DNA from: Carposina sasakii
Lineage: Eukaryota > Arthropoda > Insecta > Lepidoptera > Carposinidae
Length of the DNA: 64,000 bases
Reading direction: 5' to 3'
Assembly: GCA_014607495.2 (NCBI GenBank)
Contig: CP053160.1
Span: 9,610,001 to 9,674,000, forward strand
In this document: in pieces, positions 22,580 to 33,712 of the stretch
Numbering within the stretch: position 1 is the stretch's first letter
Layout: the number at the start of each line of letters is the position of its first letter
Notes under the pieces: model-generated
Told to the model about the DNA's origin: nothing
The model's input: the letters and a program-made list of their open reading frames with translations, nothing else
Databases searched by the model: none
Made by a program: the position numbers and the translations under genes

Positions 22580-25500
22580 TTTTTTTTTTTTTTTTTTTTT
22601 TTAATCGTATATTTTTTTTATTCTATAATCATTTATTTAACTATAATTATTTACAATAATAACTAAACCTACGTAAAAAAAAAAAAAAAAACTAGTGCTA
22701 CAAAATAAAATAAAATTTACAAATAGAACACTCCTTGCAAGTCCTCCACCGCTGGCAATGTGCCCAAAAGGCTGGCAGCGTTGCCCCGCTGGATAGCGAG
22801 GCTTACTCGCTGACCAAAAAATGAGCCAGCCCTCTGGTCATGAGATGCCTCGACCAACCTTTTTGAAATATCCTTAAAAAGGTTGTGGGCTCCTGGACCC
22901 CATGGCCCCATGGTTTCAACCCCAAACGGCTCAAATAGGTAGTCACCACTGAGGTTTGCGTATTTGCGTAGTTTGAGGTTTTCAGCTGCATTGGCCGCAG
23001 AGCCACTTTTGATTGTTGTGCCTGGGAGATGGGACGCTGCTAAGGTGTCAACGCAGGTTGCGTCCCACACCAGAGAGCGCCCCATCTTCCAAGGCACGAG
23101 GGTCATGCCGTCGGGTCTCTTGCCATCGTCGCGCACCAGGCCAACAGGTTCTAGTACTGATGGTGCCCCGGCGGTGGAAAGAGCCCGGCGGATGACGTCA
23201 TTTAAATTGGCGTGGCGGGATATGCGGCCAGCACTTCTCATACATGAGAGGCCATGGTGGCCTTGTTGGTCGACGACATCGCCACAGCGGCAGCGATGGA
23301 GGACGTTGCATGGTGCACCTAAATGGAGGGAGGTCGCAATGCGGAAAGTGGTCCGGTCTAGAAGGGTGCCGATATTGGGGGATGGTAGAGCCTGAAGCCA
23401 CAGACCCGATTCCCACTCGCCTAAGGCTAAGAGACGGGCACGCTCTGCAGAACTGGCTGACGTTTCTAAGAGATTATTCCGTACCAGTTTGCAGAGTGGC
23501 TCGTCCCAAAGCCGTTGCGAGCAAGGATTTGAAGGCTCCACACCATTTGGGCAGGCCAATTCCCAGGCATTTTTAGCTTCAGCCATGAACGGTATTTCCG
23601 GTTGCGGTTGTTTGAGAATTTTGGATACTAAGGTTTGAACGCTATGGGCTGAAGATAGAAAAGCTGGGAGTGAAACACTGGAAATTTTACGGACACCCAG
23701 TCCCCCAAATCTGATCGGTAGAGAGGCTTGTGCCCATGAGCGGTTATTCAGACTGATGTTTATTATGGAGGAAAGGGTGTTTTTTATTGTTGTGTCTAAA
23801 ATGGATAGGAGATCTGGAAATTTCCAAAGCTGACAGCAGCGGAGTGTATACATGAATTTTGGTGCAAAAAGACAGTGCCGAATGATGAAGTATGCCATGT
23901 GGGTGTTGATTTTAAAAAGGCGATCTGACACATCCGCGAAGTTTTGAATTTTGTCTTCTACAAAAGACGGCAGCGATTCGTCCATGATGGGCGAACCTAA
24001 TAGACGAAGCGAGCTTCTGTCGACTATTGTTAAATTTGGGGCAAGCATGTTAAAATCCGAAATAATAGTGGAGCGAACTGGGTTTGAAGCAGGAACATAT
24101 AGCTCACATTTGGCTGTATTGAGTTCTAGCCCAATAAGCTGCAGTTCCTGCATCAGTAGTTTTAGGTCACTTAGGACAGTACTCGCTTCGCCTCCCAGGG
24201 TGCCATCATCGAGATACCACACGTTAAATTTAGATTTAATTTTTTCAATAATTGGATGGATAGCCAAACTAAAAATGGCCGGCCCCAAGGGGTCGCCCTG
24301 TTGGCAGCCTACGGCCGAAAGTAGTAAATTATTCTTGTAGAGCAGATTGGTGGGTGCACTGTAGCACTGCCAAAGAAAATTATAAATAGACGGGGTTTTA
24401 AATTTTATTTGTGTCAAGAGGGCGCCCCTATCAACGGTGTTAAAAGCGTTCTTTATATCCACCTTCAGCAACACCCCGTCACCCTGGTCACATAGGAAGG
24501 CGCGAAGTGAGTGTACGGCGGCCTCGCAGCCCCCCCTCGAGCCGAAGCCCAATTGGTGTGGTTGAAAATGTTTGGCTAGGTCATCGGCGGCGCTCCTGCA
24601 GCACATTTTGGCAACGAGACGGCGGAAGGTTGTGCCTACAGCGATAGGCCTGATTCCGCCATCTCTTTTCCTCAGTGCGCACAAGTTTGCTCCGTATAGG
24701 GTTGTGACTACGTCGGCGCAAACTTTACCTGAGAGCATTAGATTTGCCATGGCCGTTAGCTCCTTCGTGAGGGCCTCGCCGGCCTCACCGCAGCCTCCAG
24801 AGATTAAATCTTTGAGGTGCTGAGGCGAGATACCATCTAAGCCGCCGGCGGAGCCTCCTGGGAAGGAAAAAATGGCCTGGCGAATTGTGTCGGCGGAGAC
24901 GACGAGGGCCGCATCTGTTGGGTTGGGGCTGTCAGGGAGGTTAGGGGATGCTGCTGGAGAAGGATGTTTGTCCAGGAGACTTGTCAGGGTTTCAGGTGTA
25001 TCGGGGGCAATAGCATCGCTTGAAAAAAGGAGCCTTGCGGCTCCTTTAATGTCACCTTCGCTCAATTTAGATTCAATAACTTTGGAGGTATTTATGGGTG
25101 CACGATGGGATTTAGCATTATATCTGGGAAGAGGGGTATCAGAAGAACAGTTTTCCTTAATGTGGGATGTGAGAGATGACTTATTATCTGAGTTTTTCTG
25201 CTGAACATGGAGGATGCGGAAGGCGAATGTTAATAAATGTTCCCAGGCTTCCTTTGTGTTGTATGTGGTCGCCGCACGTATTTCTGATGACAATTTTTGT
25301 GCAACAGAAATACGTGCCCCTCGGGGAATTCTCTTTAAAACCGGAGTAGAATTTTTAAGGGTCGAAAGATATTTCCAAAAAGGTTGGTTTGCGTTTGGGT
25401 TTGGCTGGTCCGAACTATTGATAGGTGCTGAGGGAGTTGGTGAAGTAGGTGTTACCTCTTTGTGGTTTTTTCCAATGTGGATTTTGAGGCCTCTCAGACC

Positions 25501-25680
25501 TTTAAAAAAGCGGGGTTGGGAACATTTATCACACTGAATCCAATTTTCAACCGATGCTATTGGGACACTTTGCGCCGCTTTTTGCATTGCACCCCCTAGG
25601 TCAGGTATTAGTAGTTTAGTTATAAGTATTAGTAGTCTGAAAAAAAAGAATATAGAACTAAGAATATAGAAAAATTATAA
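22580..25680 (-). mobile_element. RLE-type non-LTR retrotransposon, apparently intact 3' end
   Basis: The element is read on the minus strand. Its single ORF (22,717-25,587) is followed by a 115-nt AT-rich 3' UTR with an AATAAA signal (plus-strand tttatt at 22,632-22,637) and a 23-nt poly(A) tail (plus-strand T run 22,580-22,602). The 5' limit is uncertain. The frame stays open without an ATG to a stop near 25,675, and no target-site duplication could be matched by eye. The element is clearly GC-richer than its flanks, which fits a recent arrival. Confidence 0.75.
22717..25587 (-). CDS. Reverse transcriptase with restriction-like endonuclease (R2-superclade-like), 956 aa, intact
   Basis: This single ORF would bind, nick and reverse-transcribe at its target DNA in the nucleus. 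Domains in order: a C2H2 finger (C19-x2-C22, H37-x4-H42); a Pro/Ser-rich linker to about residue 240; and an RT with RPIAV (313-317), VDIKNAFNTV holding D377, QQGDPLGP (429-436) and YLDDG holding D460/D461. A thumb follows with GGLGVR (628-633). Then comes a CCHC knuckle (CRCG at 766-769, H777 or H778, C782) and a PD-(D/E)XK-type endonuclease signature (KRPDG with D826, then WDATCVD with D842). The finger, RT, CCHC, RLE order is that of R2-superclade elements, not APE-type LINEs. YLDDG instead of F/YADD and the wording of the RT blocks set it apart from canonical arthropod R2. I recognise the layout but not a named family. There is no stop or frameshift in 2.87 kb. ATG 25,587 is the only in-frame start upstream of the finger. 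Confidence 0.88.
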   Translation of the reverse strand: MQKAAQSVPIASVENWIQCDKCSQPRFFKGLRGLKIHIGKNHKEVTPTSPTPSAPINSSDQPNPNANQPFWKYLSTLKNSTPVLKRIPRGARISVAQKLSSEIRAATTYNTKEAWEHLLTFAFRILHVQQKNSDNKSSLTSHIKENCSSDTPLPRYNAKSHRAPINTSKVIESKLSEGDIKGAARLLFSSDAIAPDTPETLTSLLDKHPSPAASPNLPDSPNPTDAALVVSADTIRQAIFSFPGGSAGGLDGISPQHLKDLISGGCGEAGEALTKELTAMANLMLSGKVCADVVTTLYGANLCALRKRDGGIRPIAVGTTFRRLVAKMCCRSAADDLAKHFQPHQLGFGSRGGCEAAVHSLRAFLCDQGDGVLLKVDIKNAFNTVDRGALLTQIKFKTPSIYNFLWQCYSAPTNLLYKNNLLLSAVGCQQGDPLGPAIFSLAIHPIIEKIKSKFNVWYLDDGTLGGEASTVLSDLKLLMQELQLIGLELNTAKCELYVPASNPVRSTIISDFNMLAPNLTIVDRSSLRLLGSPIMDESLPSFVEDKIQNFADVSDRLFKINTHMAYFIIRHCLFAPKFMYTLRCCQLWKFPDLLSILDTTIKNTLSSIINISLNNRSWAQASLPIRFGGLGVRKISSVSLPAFLSSAHSVQTLVSKILKQPQPEIPFMAEAKNAWELACPNGVEPSNPCSQRLWDEPLCKLVRNNLLETSASSAERARLLALGEWESGLWLQALPSPNIGTLLDRTTFRIATSLHLGAPCNVLHRCRCGDVVDQQGHHGLSCMRSAGRISRHANLNDVIRRALSTAGAPSVLEPVGLVRDDGKRPDGMTLVPWKMGRSLVWDATCVDTLAASHLPGTTIKSGSAANAAENLKLRKYANLSGDYLFEPFGVETMGPWGPGAHNLFKDISKRLVEASHDQRAGSFFGQRVSLAIQRGNAASLLGTLPAVEDLQGVFYL

Positions 25681-25689
25681 AAAGCAGTA

Positions 25690-27215
25690 GCATAACGAGC
25701 ATAAAACATAATCTTCATTATATCTTGTCATCGTAAAGATGTCAGCTATGACAGTGCTGTTGACAGACATCTCATGAGAGTTTGAATTTGATGGTTAGGT
25801 CTGCGCGACGTCTCTATTCCTCTCTATTCCTATTGAAACGCGCAGGATGCTGTCTCTGTTTTGCTGACGTTACCCGGGTGATGGTAGCTAGGCAACAGCG
25901 TTTAGGGGCGTCCAATTGTCCAATGTTTACAAACAAAGATCACAAAAAACCGGTATGCCTAGGCTAATGGAAGTAAGTATGATCAACAAGACTAATCCCG
26001 CAGGCGTAGTAGTAGCGTGCTGATATTTTCCAGGAAGATTTGCACATTGCTTTCACTTTAATTTTGCAGATATTCAAGTGGGTATTTAAGCGTATAGGTA
26101 GTACTGTCTAGGAATTTTATTGGCTCAGGAAATAAATTCACTGTGTTTATAGTGCCGAATACAAATACAAATTGAACTTTATACTGGTGTAACTGTTAAA
26201 AAACTATTTTTATTTATTTAATTTGCGGGAGCGTTTTGAATACGCTATGATTGACGCTTTGTAACTGTACTTTTGAACTATTGGACCAAATTGAATGATT
26301 CTTTCTTTTTAAGTTATTTATTTCTAAAAAACAAGGCGGTACGAAGTTCGCCAGGTCAGTTAGTGAATATTTAAATGACCAACCAAAGTTTATTTCGAGA
26401 AATTGTTGAAGTCACCGATACCCTACATATTAAATCGAATATTGTACTGAACTCTCTAAATATTTACTAACACTACATATATAGGTATTACCTAGTTTTT
26501 TCGTGAATTATAAAAATTTGAGTCCGTGCCACCTTTCTGTTGCTATGGTTCGTTAGACTACCCTTTATCCCGGAAAAGGTCCAGGAATAAACGACTACTA
26601 CTATGTTTTAAAGTGTATATTAATTGCGAGTAGTTTACTTTACTTACTTTATTTACTGTTCCCTTACTTGCATACGGTTGTGTGATGAACTTTGTTTTCT
26701 GTGATATAAGATTTACTTTCCACGGATTGAGTGTGATTCGAATCGAGTAATCGATTGATAAAGGTGGTAGAGTTACTCGTATTAAGTAAAGTAATTGCTC
26801 TTTATGAATTTGTTGTGTTTTCAAAATTAAACATACATATTAAAGTAAAAAATACCAGTAATAATTAAAACTTGTAAATTAAAAGCTGAGCAACGTCTAG
26901 ACAGTGTCAGCTTGTTCGCTGGGATCAAAGGCGAGAACTTACTAAGAATTTGTAATTTTGTCATAATTTGTAAGAATTTCCACGAAATAAATTTCGGTGA
27001 AGGCATAGAAAAAAAATACTGAAAGTATGTTAAAGGAAAGAAGTAAGTAAGTAAGGTATGACAGAATAATGTTGGTAAATATTTTTCTTTCTTCAAAAAC
27101 TCGTATGTAGCAAAGGCCAAGCCACATATTTGTCTGCCCAAACTCTCAATTCACTGTTCATTATTTTCTTTTCTGTTTATGTACTTACATTAGTTATTTA
27201 ACAACAAACCGCTCA
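25690..27215. other. Intergenic, no gene recognised
   Basis: Contains a GC-richer patch at 25,790-25,930 ('ctgcgcgacgtctctattcctctctattcc', a tandem of ctctattcct). Otherwise AT-rich without recognisable genes. Confidence 0.4.
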
Positions 27216-27221
27216 AGCCAT

Positions 27222-27405
27222 ATATTGCACTTCCTGCCTGTCGATATATTTCCCGAGCACTACAACATTGCCCTCTTCAAAGCTAGAGTGAATAGGCACT
27301 TTTTAGGCAAACATGTACCACCTTAGGCCGCATCTTGCTTAACATCAGGCACGATGGCGATCAAATGTTTGCCTAGCAAATTGTAAAAAAATGGACTTAA
27401 ATGTG
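27222..27405 (+). pseudogene. jockey-type LINE C-terminal remnant
   Basis: The frame reads FPEHYNIALFKARVNRHFLG, then KHVPP and 'ILLNIRHDGD'-like text with stops. This is the very C-terminus found on many jockey/R1-type LINE ORF2 proteins, where the last helix ends in a 'FK.RVNR.LL' motif. It is short and broken. Confidence 0.5.
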
Positions 27406-27568
27406 GATAGAGAGTCCTACTACATAAAACTTTTGTAAGTTTGACATATGAGTTTATGAAGTTAAGTGCGAGTCACATGATCTCGCCTTCTCAACATTTT
27501 ACATAATTTACACGTAACACGTAGTAGGTACCTAGGTAAGCATTTGCGTGTTATTTTAGTAATAAAGA

Positions 27569-27790
27569 CGGCCGCTTGGTCTAGTAGGTAGTGACCCTGC
27601 CTGCGACGCCATAGGTCCTGGGTTCGAATCCCGGTAGGTGCAAACATTGATATGATGAATGTTTCCGAGTCATGGATGTTTCTATACTTATCTATGTATT
27701 TATATACCGTTGCTTAGTACCCACGACACAAGACCTTAGGGATCTTAATGTGGGACTAGGTTAATGTGTTGTGCAGTGTGTGAATATAAA
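27569..27790 (+). mobile_element. SINE family B (tRNA-derived), full-length copy 3
   Basis: The complete head runs 'ggccgcttggtctagtaggtagtgaccctgcctgcgacgccataggtcctgggttcgaatcccggtaggtgc' with box A and box B. The tail runs 'aacattgatatgatgaat...gaccttagggatcttaatgtgggactaggttaatgtgttgtg'. It ends near 'aatataaaaaaaaa'. This is the reference copy for the family in the window. Confidence 0.82.
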
Positions 27791-28312
27791 AAAAAATGCA
27801 TATTTGTCAGGCGATAAACTAGCAGTCAGTGATTATTTACATACTCGTATATCTCCGATATGCCAAACGTGCCTGTGGGATCTCTTTTATTATCCTGCTG
27901 TTCTGGGTACCCCATTTCGAGAATGTATACATTTCAATTGGCTGTATTCAAAATCTTCATAGACGTGTACGTGTTTTATTTCTTACCGGCAGGTACAGCA
28001 AGTGCTATTTAATTAATTCAAAAAGTGTACTTACGTGACTACATAGTCTACTAAAAGAAGGGAAATATAAAGTTCTTGCGGAAAACAAAAGCCACAAAGA
28101 TATCAGTGTGACATTTCCGTTTACAGTGATATCTGCGCATAGTATCTGCGAGAAATCAGTGACATGACGAAATCAGTGTCAAGTGACTTGACAAGCGCGG
28201 ATCAGCGCTCCTGACTTGATTTAGATAACGCCTTTGCCTTTGAGTTGGGTTAGTAGCGAGATTATTTGAAGCCGATTATACAGGTAGGCGTTCATGTATT
28301 TATGTTAGGCCT

Positions 28313-28380
28313 GGTAGCGTGCCCTAAGGGAGGCCTACGTCCAGCAGTGGACTGCAATAAGCTGAAGAAGATAGGAATAG
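28313..28380 (+). mobile_element. RTE LINE tail, subfamily 2
   Basis: 'ggtagcgtgccctaagggaggcctacgtccagcagtggactgcaataagctgaagaagat' is the EAYVQQWT..A end with the AAGAAGAT tail. Confidence 0.6.
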
Positions 28381-29420
28381 ATTTATCAGAATGGAGGTGA
28401 TATATCGTCATCCAAATACAGTTGAAGCGAATACAACATAATTATTATCTGAGTACATACATACATATATGGCAGCCGTATGCCATATAGACGGCAGTGG
28501 TAAAAACGTCAGTTCAATGGATGCTTATGTTGGTAGAATAGAATTGACCAACGATTCTTTATTGAGTTATGCCTAATCGATGTTTTTTTCTGTTTGCGTG
28601 AGAATTTCTGGAAATCCTCTCTTAGTGCTCCCTTCATTCTCATGGAAAATAGGTATCTACAAGTAGATATTTACCTGCCAAACAGTGCCCACGCCTAGAA
28701 ATATTGGTTTTGTAGTCAATGTATAAAAAGAGCAGACTAAAAGTATCAGAATCTTTGAACTCACATTTTGCTGAACGTTTAACAGAGCGGATTTTTCCAC
28801 ATTTAAAACTTGAAAAATGGCTTGTGACTCGATTAGCCTGTTCAACTATAATATACAAATGCCACTCTTATCGGCCAATTTCTATACAGGAGATCATAAA
28901 GAATCTAAATCCATTTTTTTTAAATTCCAAATATGAAATTTTATATGAAAATAATGGCACATTAATTCTGAAATATGCAAAAAATCTCTCGAGATTAAAT
29001 TGGCTGTAAGTTAATACTAAAGTGATTATCCCTCACATGGTGCTGTTTTACTATACCCGCCAACGCTCGTATCTTGCCCCGCAGATCAATAAAGGAAGAG
29101 TCTGTGACGAAGGCGGCGTTTTGTCACGATACATTTAGTCCGTGCCTCCATTTATGCAATTTACGTGACATAGTCTTCCAGCCAGTGATGACATATTTTC
29201 TAAAGATCGTTTTTTCAATAGTCCGATAGCCTATTTATAGGATAAATTTGATGCTGTCTTTCTCTAAAACTTGACCAAGATAGAGACAACAACAATTTTA
29301 TCTTTCAGATATCTGACCTACTGTCTTTATTGAGATTGCATATTGGAAATAGACATGAGAACCTTGACGTCTGCCGAGATTCAACTTTCAGAAAGATAGG
29401 GTTATTACACATACTCATAA
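28381..29420. other. Intergenic, no gene recognised
   Basis: A 96-codon open frame at 28,719-29,009 (+) has no recognisable domain. No repeats were matched. Confidence 0.35.
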
Positions 29421-29421
29421 A

Positions 29422-29907
29422 TACAGGGTGTTTGTGACAGCCAGGCAAATATTGATATGCTGACTTCAGACCATGATTCTGAGATGAAAACCAATGAAAA
29501 TATTGGCAGGAAAATTCTAAAATTTCCCGACTTTTTTTTTTCAATATTTCAGGAAAAAATTGTGTGGTTCGTTTAAATAGGCCTTAAATAAAGACTTAAA
29601 AACAAAATTTTAACCAATGGATGATATTCAAAAAAGAGTTGCTCTCAAAAAAGTTCAATTAACTGATCAACCCCAAAGGAGAGTCACAAGTGATCCAAAA
29701 AACAGCAAAGTATCACAAAATTACTAATTACTCGTAACTATTTAACTAGTCACAGGATCGTCCGATATAATTGGCGCGGAAAGCAAACATTGCGTATAAT
29801 CAAATTAAAAATTATTTCCTACGAGTAATAACACTGTCGTATTACTCAAAACAATGGTACTTGTTCAGTATCTCAGTATTTGCCTGGCTGTCACACACAC
29901 CCTGTAT
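29422..29907 (-). mobile_element. TIR element, ACAGGGTGTTTGTGACAGCC family, copy 1
   Basis: Both ends carry the same roughly 30-bp inverted repeat: 'tacagggtgtttgtgacagccaggcaaatatt' at the left and 'gtatttgcctggctgtcacacacaccctgta' at the right. TA next to each end may be the duplicated target. The 485-bp interior ('caatggtacttgttcagtat', 'ataacactgtcgtattact', 'ggaaaattctaaaatttcccgac') matches 39,237-39,704 inverted. No ORF is present, so it is non-autonomous. Confidence 0.75.
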
Positions 29908-30029
29908 ATTACTTAGGTGACGTGCTCATGTGTATAAGATCCCTATCCCTCTATACTCGTATTATTCCAGGCAGTACGTACATTTATATCTTTTTTTTCA
30001 ATTCAAATTCAATCTTTTTCTTAATTGTT

Positions 30030-30145
30030 TTTCATTATAAAAATGATTAATAAAAAAAATTAAAAAAATTCACCGGTGTGAGATTTGATCTCACGACCTC
30101 TCGCAAACCGTGCTTTCGCTCTAACCAACTGAGCTATCGGGTCAA
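30030..30145 (-). mobile_element. Mini-SINE family A (tRNA-derived, about 110 bp), copy 1
   Basis: On the minus strand: GACCCGATAGCTCAGTTGG head with box A, 'gatttgatc'/GATCAAATC box B, then 'ggtgaatttttttaattttttttattaatcatttttataa'. The tRNA-like half is followed only by a short T/A-rich tail shared with four other copies. Confidence 0.7.
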
Positions 30146-30339
30146 TTAGATTTTTATTAGATAAATAAATATTTCAATTCAATAAAACGGTGCAATAAAC
30201 AAAATATAAAAGTATTTTGTTACGGAGACAAAATTTCTTTCACAGAACTAAAGTAGGCTAAGGAACCTACGGGAGCAAAATGCATAATTTAGATTTTATG
30301 ACACATTTAATTGCCAATGTAATTTATAACATACCTATG

Positions 30340-30515
30340 GAATCCCGGTAGGTGCAAACATTGATATGATGAATATCGATGTTTGTTTCCGAGTCATGGA
30401 TGTTTCTATACTTATCTATGTATTTATATACCGTTGCTTAGTAACCACGACACAAGACCTTAGGGATCTTAGTGTGGGACCAGGTTAATGTGTTGTGTAG
30501 TGTGTGAATATTTAT
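30340..30515 (+). mobile_element. SINE family B, 5'-truncated copy 4
   Basis: It starts within box B ('aatcccggtaggtgcaaacattgatatgatgaatatcgatg') and runs to the family's 3' end 'gtgggaccaggttaatgtgttgtg'. The tRNA head is missing, as in a truncated reverse-transcription product. Confidence 0.75.
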
Positions 30516-30634
30516 TTATTATTTATGGACTATAGCAAGTGCAATATGTAGTCTTGAGTTCCCCTCTCTTCTAAAAACATCCAGACTAATATTATAAAAT
30601 TATTAATAGTAATATTACTCGTATTAGTAGTATT

Positions 30635-30815
30635 GTTATTGGAAATTTGCGTGTTTATTTGTCCGGCTTTCATGCTAAAACTATTGCACCGATTTAAATG
30701 AAATTTAGCACAGAGATAGGTTTGGGCTTGAAAATGGACATAGGCTACTATTTATCCCGTCGACATATTGCCTTTTTCTACAGTCCACGCGGACGTAATC
30801 GCGGGCGTTCACCAA
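30635..30815. repeat. dispersed short repeat ('taggctactatttatcccg' type)
   Basis: 'gctaaaactattgcaccgatttaaatgaaatttagc', 'taggctactatttatcccgtcgac' and 'cacgcggacgtaatcgcgggcgttcac' match the group described at 11,025. Confidence 0.55.
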
Positions 30816-31435
30816 TAACAACATAATATCCTCCTTACGGATGGTGGACTATATCCGAACCCGAAAAACTCGATTTTCCGCAATAAATCTCGGCCTCTGT
30901 TACTCGGGCGACATTTTGCTTGTAACCAATCTCGTACTTTCTAATATTGCTTGTTAGCCTATTTATTTAATTAAGCTTGAAAGAAAAACAAATAACTTAT
31001 GTGTCCATGTTTATATTGTTTATTGTGTAGATAATTCTACTCACACTGGTAAGTTTCTTTCGGAAAACATATGTTTTAATTTAAAAACCATTATCTCTCT
31101 TCTTAAATTAATAAGTTTTAGTATAGATAGAGAATATTGTATTCTAAGTAGGATGAAGGTGTTAAAGTTTTAGATACAAATATAATTGATTACTAAAATA
31201 TAAATATTTAATATTGTAATAGGTAAAAAACGAGCTTTGTCTAGCCTTAACCACCCTTCCATTAGCTCTAAATGCAAAAAGGTGATTTGTCTACCTTCAA
31301 AAATTTTAATTAACACCTATTGAAAGCTTTGCTGAAAAGTTAAAGTTATTATAATACGAAGTGCCAATTTTCAGCGCACTCTATCTATAGTCGTTATTTT
31401 AGGATTGGCAAATATACAGCTGCAGACGTTGTTAC
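30816..31435. other. Intergenic, no gene recognised
   Basis: No recognised content. Confidence 0.35.
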
Positions 31436-31439
31436 TATA

Positions 31440-32035
31440 TCTTATCTTGCCATCATCATCTTCCTGCCCTGTTCGCATTTACTTGGGGTCGGCGCAATAT
31501 ATTCGTTTCTTACATTCATCCCTATTATCCGTCACCTCATTGCTCAGTCCCAGTACACGCATATCCTCCCTCACACAGTCCATCCAATACTTCTTTGGTC
31601 TACCTCGTCCATTATATCCATCCACACTCGTGCACAGCGCTCTCTGTAAAATATGCCTTGCATCCTGCCGCTTTACATGCCCGTATCAAGACAGACGGTT
31701 ACTTCGTAACTTGTTTGTGATCGGCGCAACTTTCAAACTTCCTCTTATATACTCATTTCTTATTTTATCCATTCTTGTAACTCCACACATCCATCTCAAC
31801 ATTCTCATCTCACTTACATGCAGTCGATTTTCATCCTTCTTCTTTACAGCCCAGCATTCAGATCCATACAAGACGACAGGTCGAATTACGGTCTTGTACA
31901 CCTTACCCTTTAGCTTTAACGGCATCCGGGCATCGCACGTAACTCCCTTTACATATCGCCATTTCATCCATCCTGAACTAATTCGGTGCTTTATATCTCG
32001 GTCTATTTCCCCATCCCCTTGTACGACTGTAAGAT
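31440..32035 (-). pseudogene. RTE-clade LINE, 3' third of ORF2 with one premature stop
   Basis: The minus strand reads GDGEIDRDIKHRISSGWMKW, LKLKGKVYKTVIRPVVLYGS, ECWAVKKKDENRLHVSEMRM, LRWMCGVTRMDKIRNEYIRG and, further on, HVKRQDARHILQRAL, GRGRPKKYWMDCVREDMR and YCADPK-stop. These are the RT thumb and C-terminal blocks of RTE elements. A single TGA (near 31,686-31,690) replaces the usual tryptophan in the 'LSWYGHV' motif; the rest is in one frame. The 5' half is missing. The tail 'gggcaggaagatgatgatgg' is present. Confidence 0.85.
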
Positions 32036-32041
32036 ATTTCT

Positions 32042-32160
32042 TATCTTATAAAATTATTAATAAAGAAATGGAAAAAATTCTTCATCCGAATGGGACTCGA
32101 ACCCACGACCTCTGCATTCCATGCAAGTGCTTTTACCAACTGAGCTACCCGGTCAATTAC
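32042..32160 (-). mobile_element. Mini-SINE family A, copy 2
   Basis: On the minus strand: GACCGGGTAGCTCAGTTGG (box A), GGTTCGAGTCC (box B), then 'gatgaagaattttttccatttctttattaataattttataa'. It sits directly upstream of the RTE fragment. The D- and T-arm stems pair, but the anticodon arm is irregular, so it is a SINE and not a tRNA gene. Confidence 0.75.
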
Positions 32161-32229
32161 TCGGATGACGAATATTACTATCTCTTTTTAAATTACATTA
32201 TTGGCAACGTTATTTTTTCATCCCGATAG

Positions 32230-33590
32230 CTATACACTAGCCAAATATCGGTAAACAAAGCTGAATCCCTCAGCACAATGTTTAATGATGAAACGATTTC
32301 TTATCTTGCCATGATATCTAAAATTTTGTTATAAAAAAAATTACAGATAATTTCCATATTTTTTTGGTATTTAGTTATAGCCGTATGTCCAGTACATACA
32401 TATTAAATTGTCCTTAAAAGAACACCGTACTTATTGATACTGGCTGGCATATACCTTTTATAAGTCGTCTTAAATTCATATTTTTTTCTTATTCTTTATA
32501 GCCTACGAAAATATCAATGTATACTCAGTCATGGGCAATAGCATAAGTTGATCTGTTTCAATAGATAAATAAAAATAACATACAATATACTCGTATATAA
32601 TCTGGATAGCATATCGGAACTTGCCTATCAATAATAAATAAAAACACTATTATCTTGCCAGAATATTGTAAATACATTACGAATCAACGCGTACATTCCA
32701 TAAGGATAATCTCGAGGATTTCCGTGATAAATGGAGCGTGTAAATCTTCGCTGTGATCAGGTTTAGTATGCCCGAATATAGTAAAATTATGATATATTAT
32801 AAATGGATACTCTTTTATATTTTTTTCGGAAAAAACTATTTGTTGATAAATGTGACTTAACTCATTTTTATCTAACGCGGACGAAGTAACGGACAACCGC
32901 TAGCATAGATCTAGACACGCGGTAGCGTGTCAAGCCACTTCTTCCAGCTAGCAGAAATGGCGCGCAGCACCGTATGAAATTTTACATAGAAAATATTACA
33001 GTTTTGGATTTTTTTATTTTCTTGACAATATACCTATAGTACTTGCAAACTTGCTTGCATGTATAAAACACTCTCGCATTTGTTAAAAAAGAAGAAAATG
33101 GAACGATAGGTAGAGTAGGTACATCTAGATAAATGATGAATATAGACTTACTTCATGTTTCCGAACATGACCGACCGATATTAGAAATGACATTCATAAT
33201 TTATTTGTTTGTGATACTCGTAGAGTTAAAATTAGAAGTGATTTTAGATTAATACATTTTTGAAAATTGTTTATTTTATAACATTAATATCCATAACATA
33301 ACTCTCTTAAACAACTACACTAGATCGATTTTTATAATTAGCCGTTAGTTGCTCAAGTTATATCGTAATAAAACTCGTTAAGGAGCAAACTATAAATGTT
33401 TCATGCTATCTGGAGACTGCAGATTTCTATTCAGCCTTTGTTAATAGAATTTTTATCGTCTCTAAACACAATAAAGCTTTAGTTTTATGACTATAGAGAT
33501 TTCTAGTAACCGTAAAATGGCACGACATAAGACACGCATCACGGCCAATTTAAAGCTAAATACTTGTTTGAATCACCAACGGTCACCAAC
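32230..33590. other. Intergenic, no gene recognised
   Basis: AT-rich, no supported gene or matched repeat. Confidence 0.35.
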
Positions 33591-33594
33591 CCGC

Positions 33595-33712
33595 CTGACC
33601 AGCCATGGTGACATATGGCAATAGCCTTGTGGTATGCTCTGGGGGAGGCCTATGTCCAGCAGTGGACTGCAATACCATAGAGGAATAGTCTTTTATTCCT
33701 CTATGGCAATAC
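33595..33712 (+). mobile_element. RTE LINE tail with adjoining small palindrome
   Basis: 'ggcaatagccttgtggtatgctctgggggaggcctatgtccagcagtggactgcaata' is an RTE subfamily 2 end. It is followed at 33,675-33,706 by the palindrome CCATAGAGGAATA/TATTCCTCTATGG. The same half-palindrome 'gtcttttattcctctatgg' occurs alone at 55,381-55,399. Confidence 0.5.

Noticed and set aside
22964..25537. Several 60-143-codon plus-strand frames
   Set aside because: They are shadows of the GC-richer RLE retrotransposon ORF on the minus strand.
31405..32229. 274-codon open frame on the + strand
   Set aside because: It is the antisense of an RTE LINE fragment and a mini-SINE whose minus-strand reading gives clear RT and C-terminal motifs.
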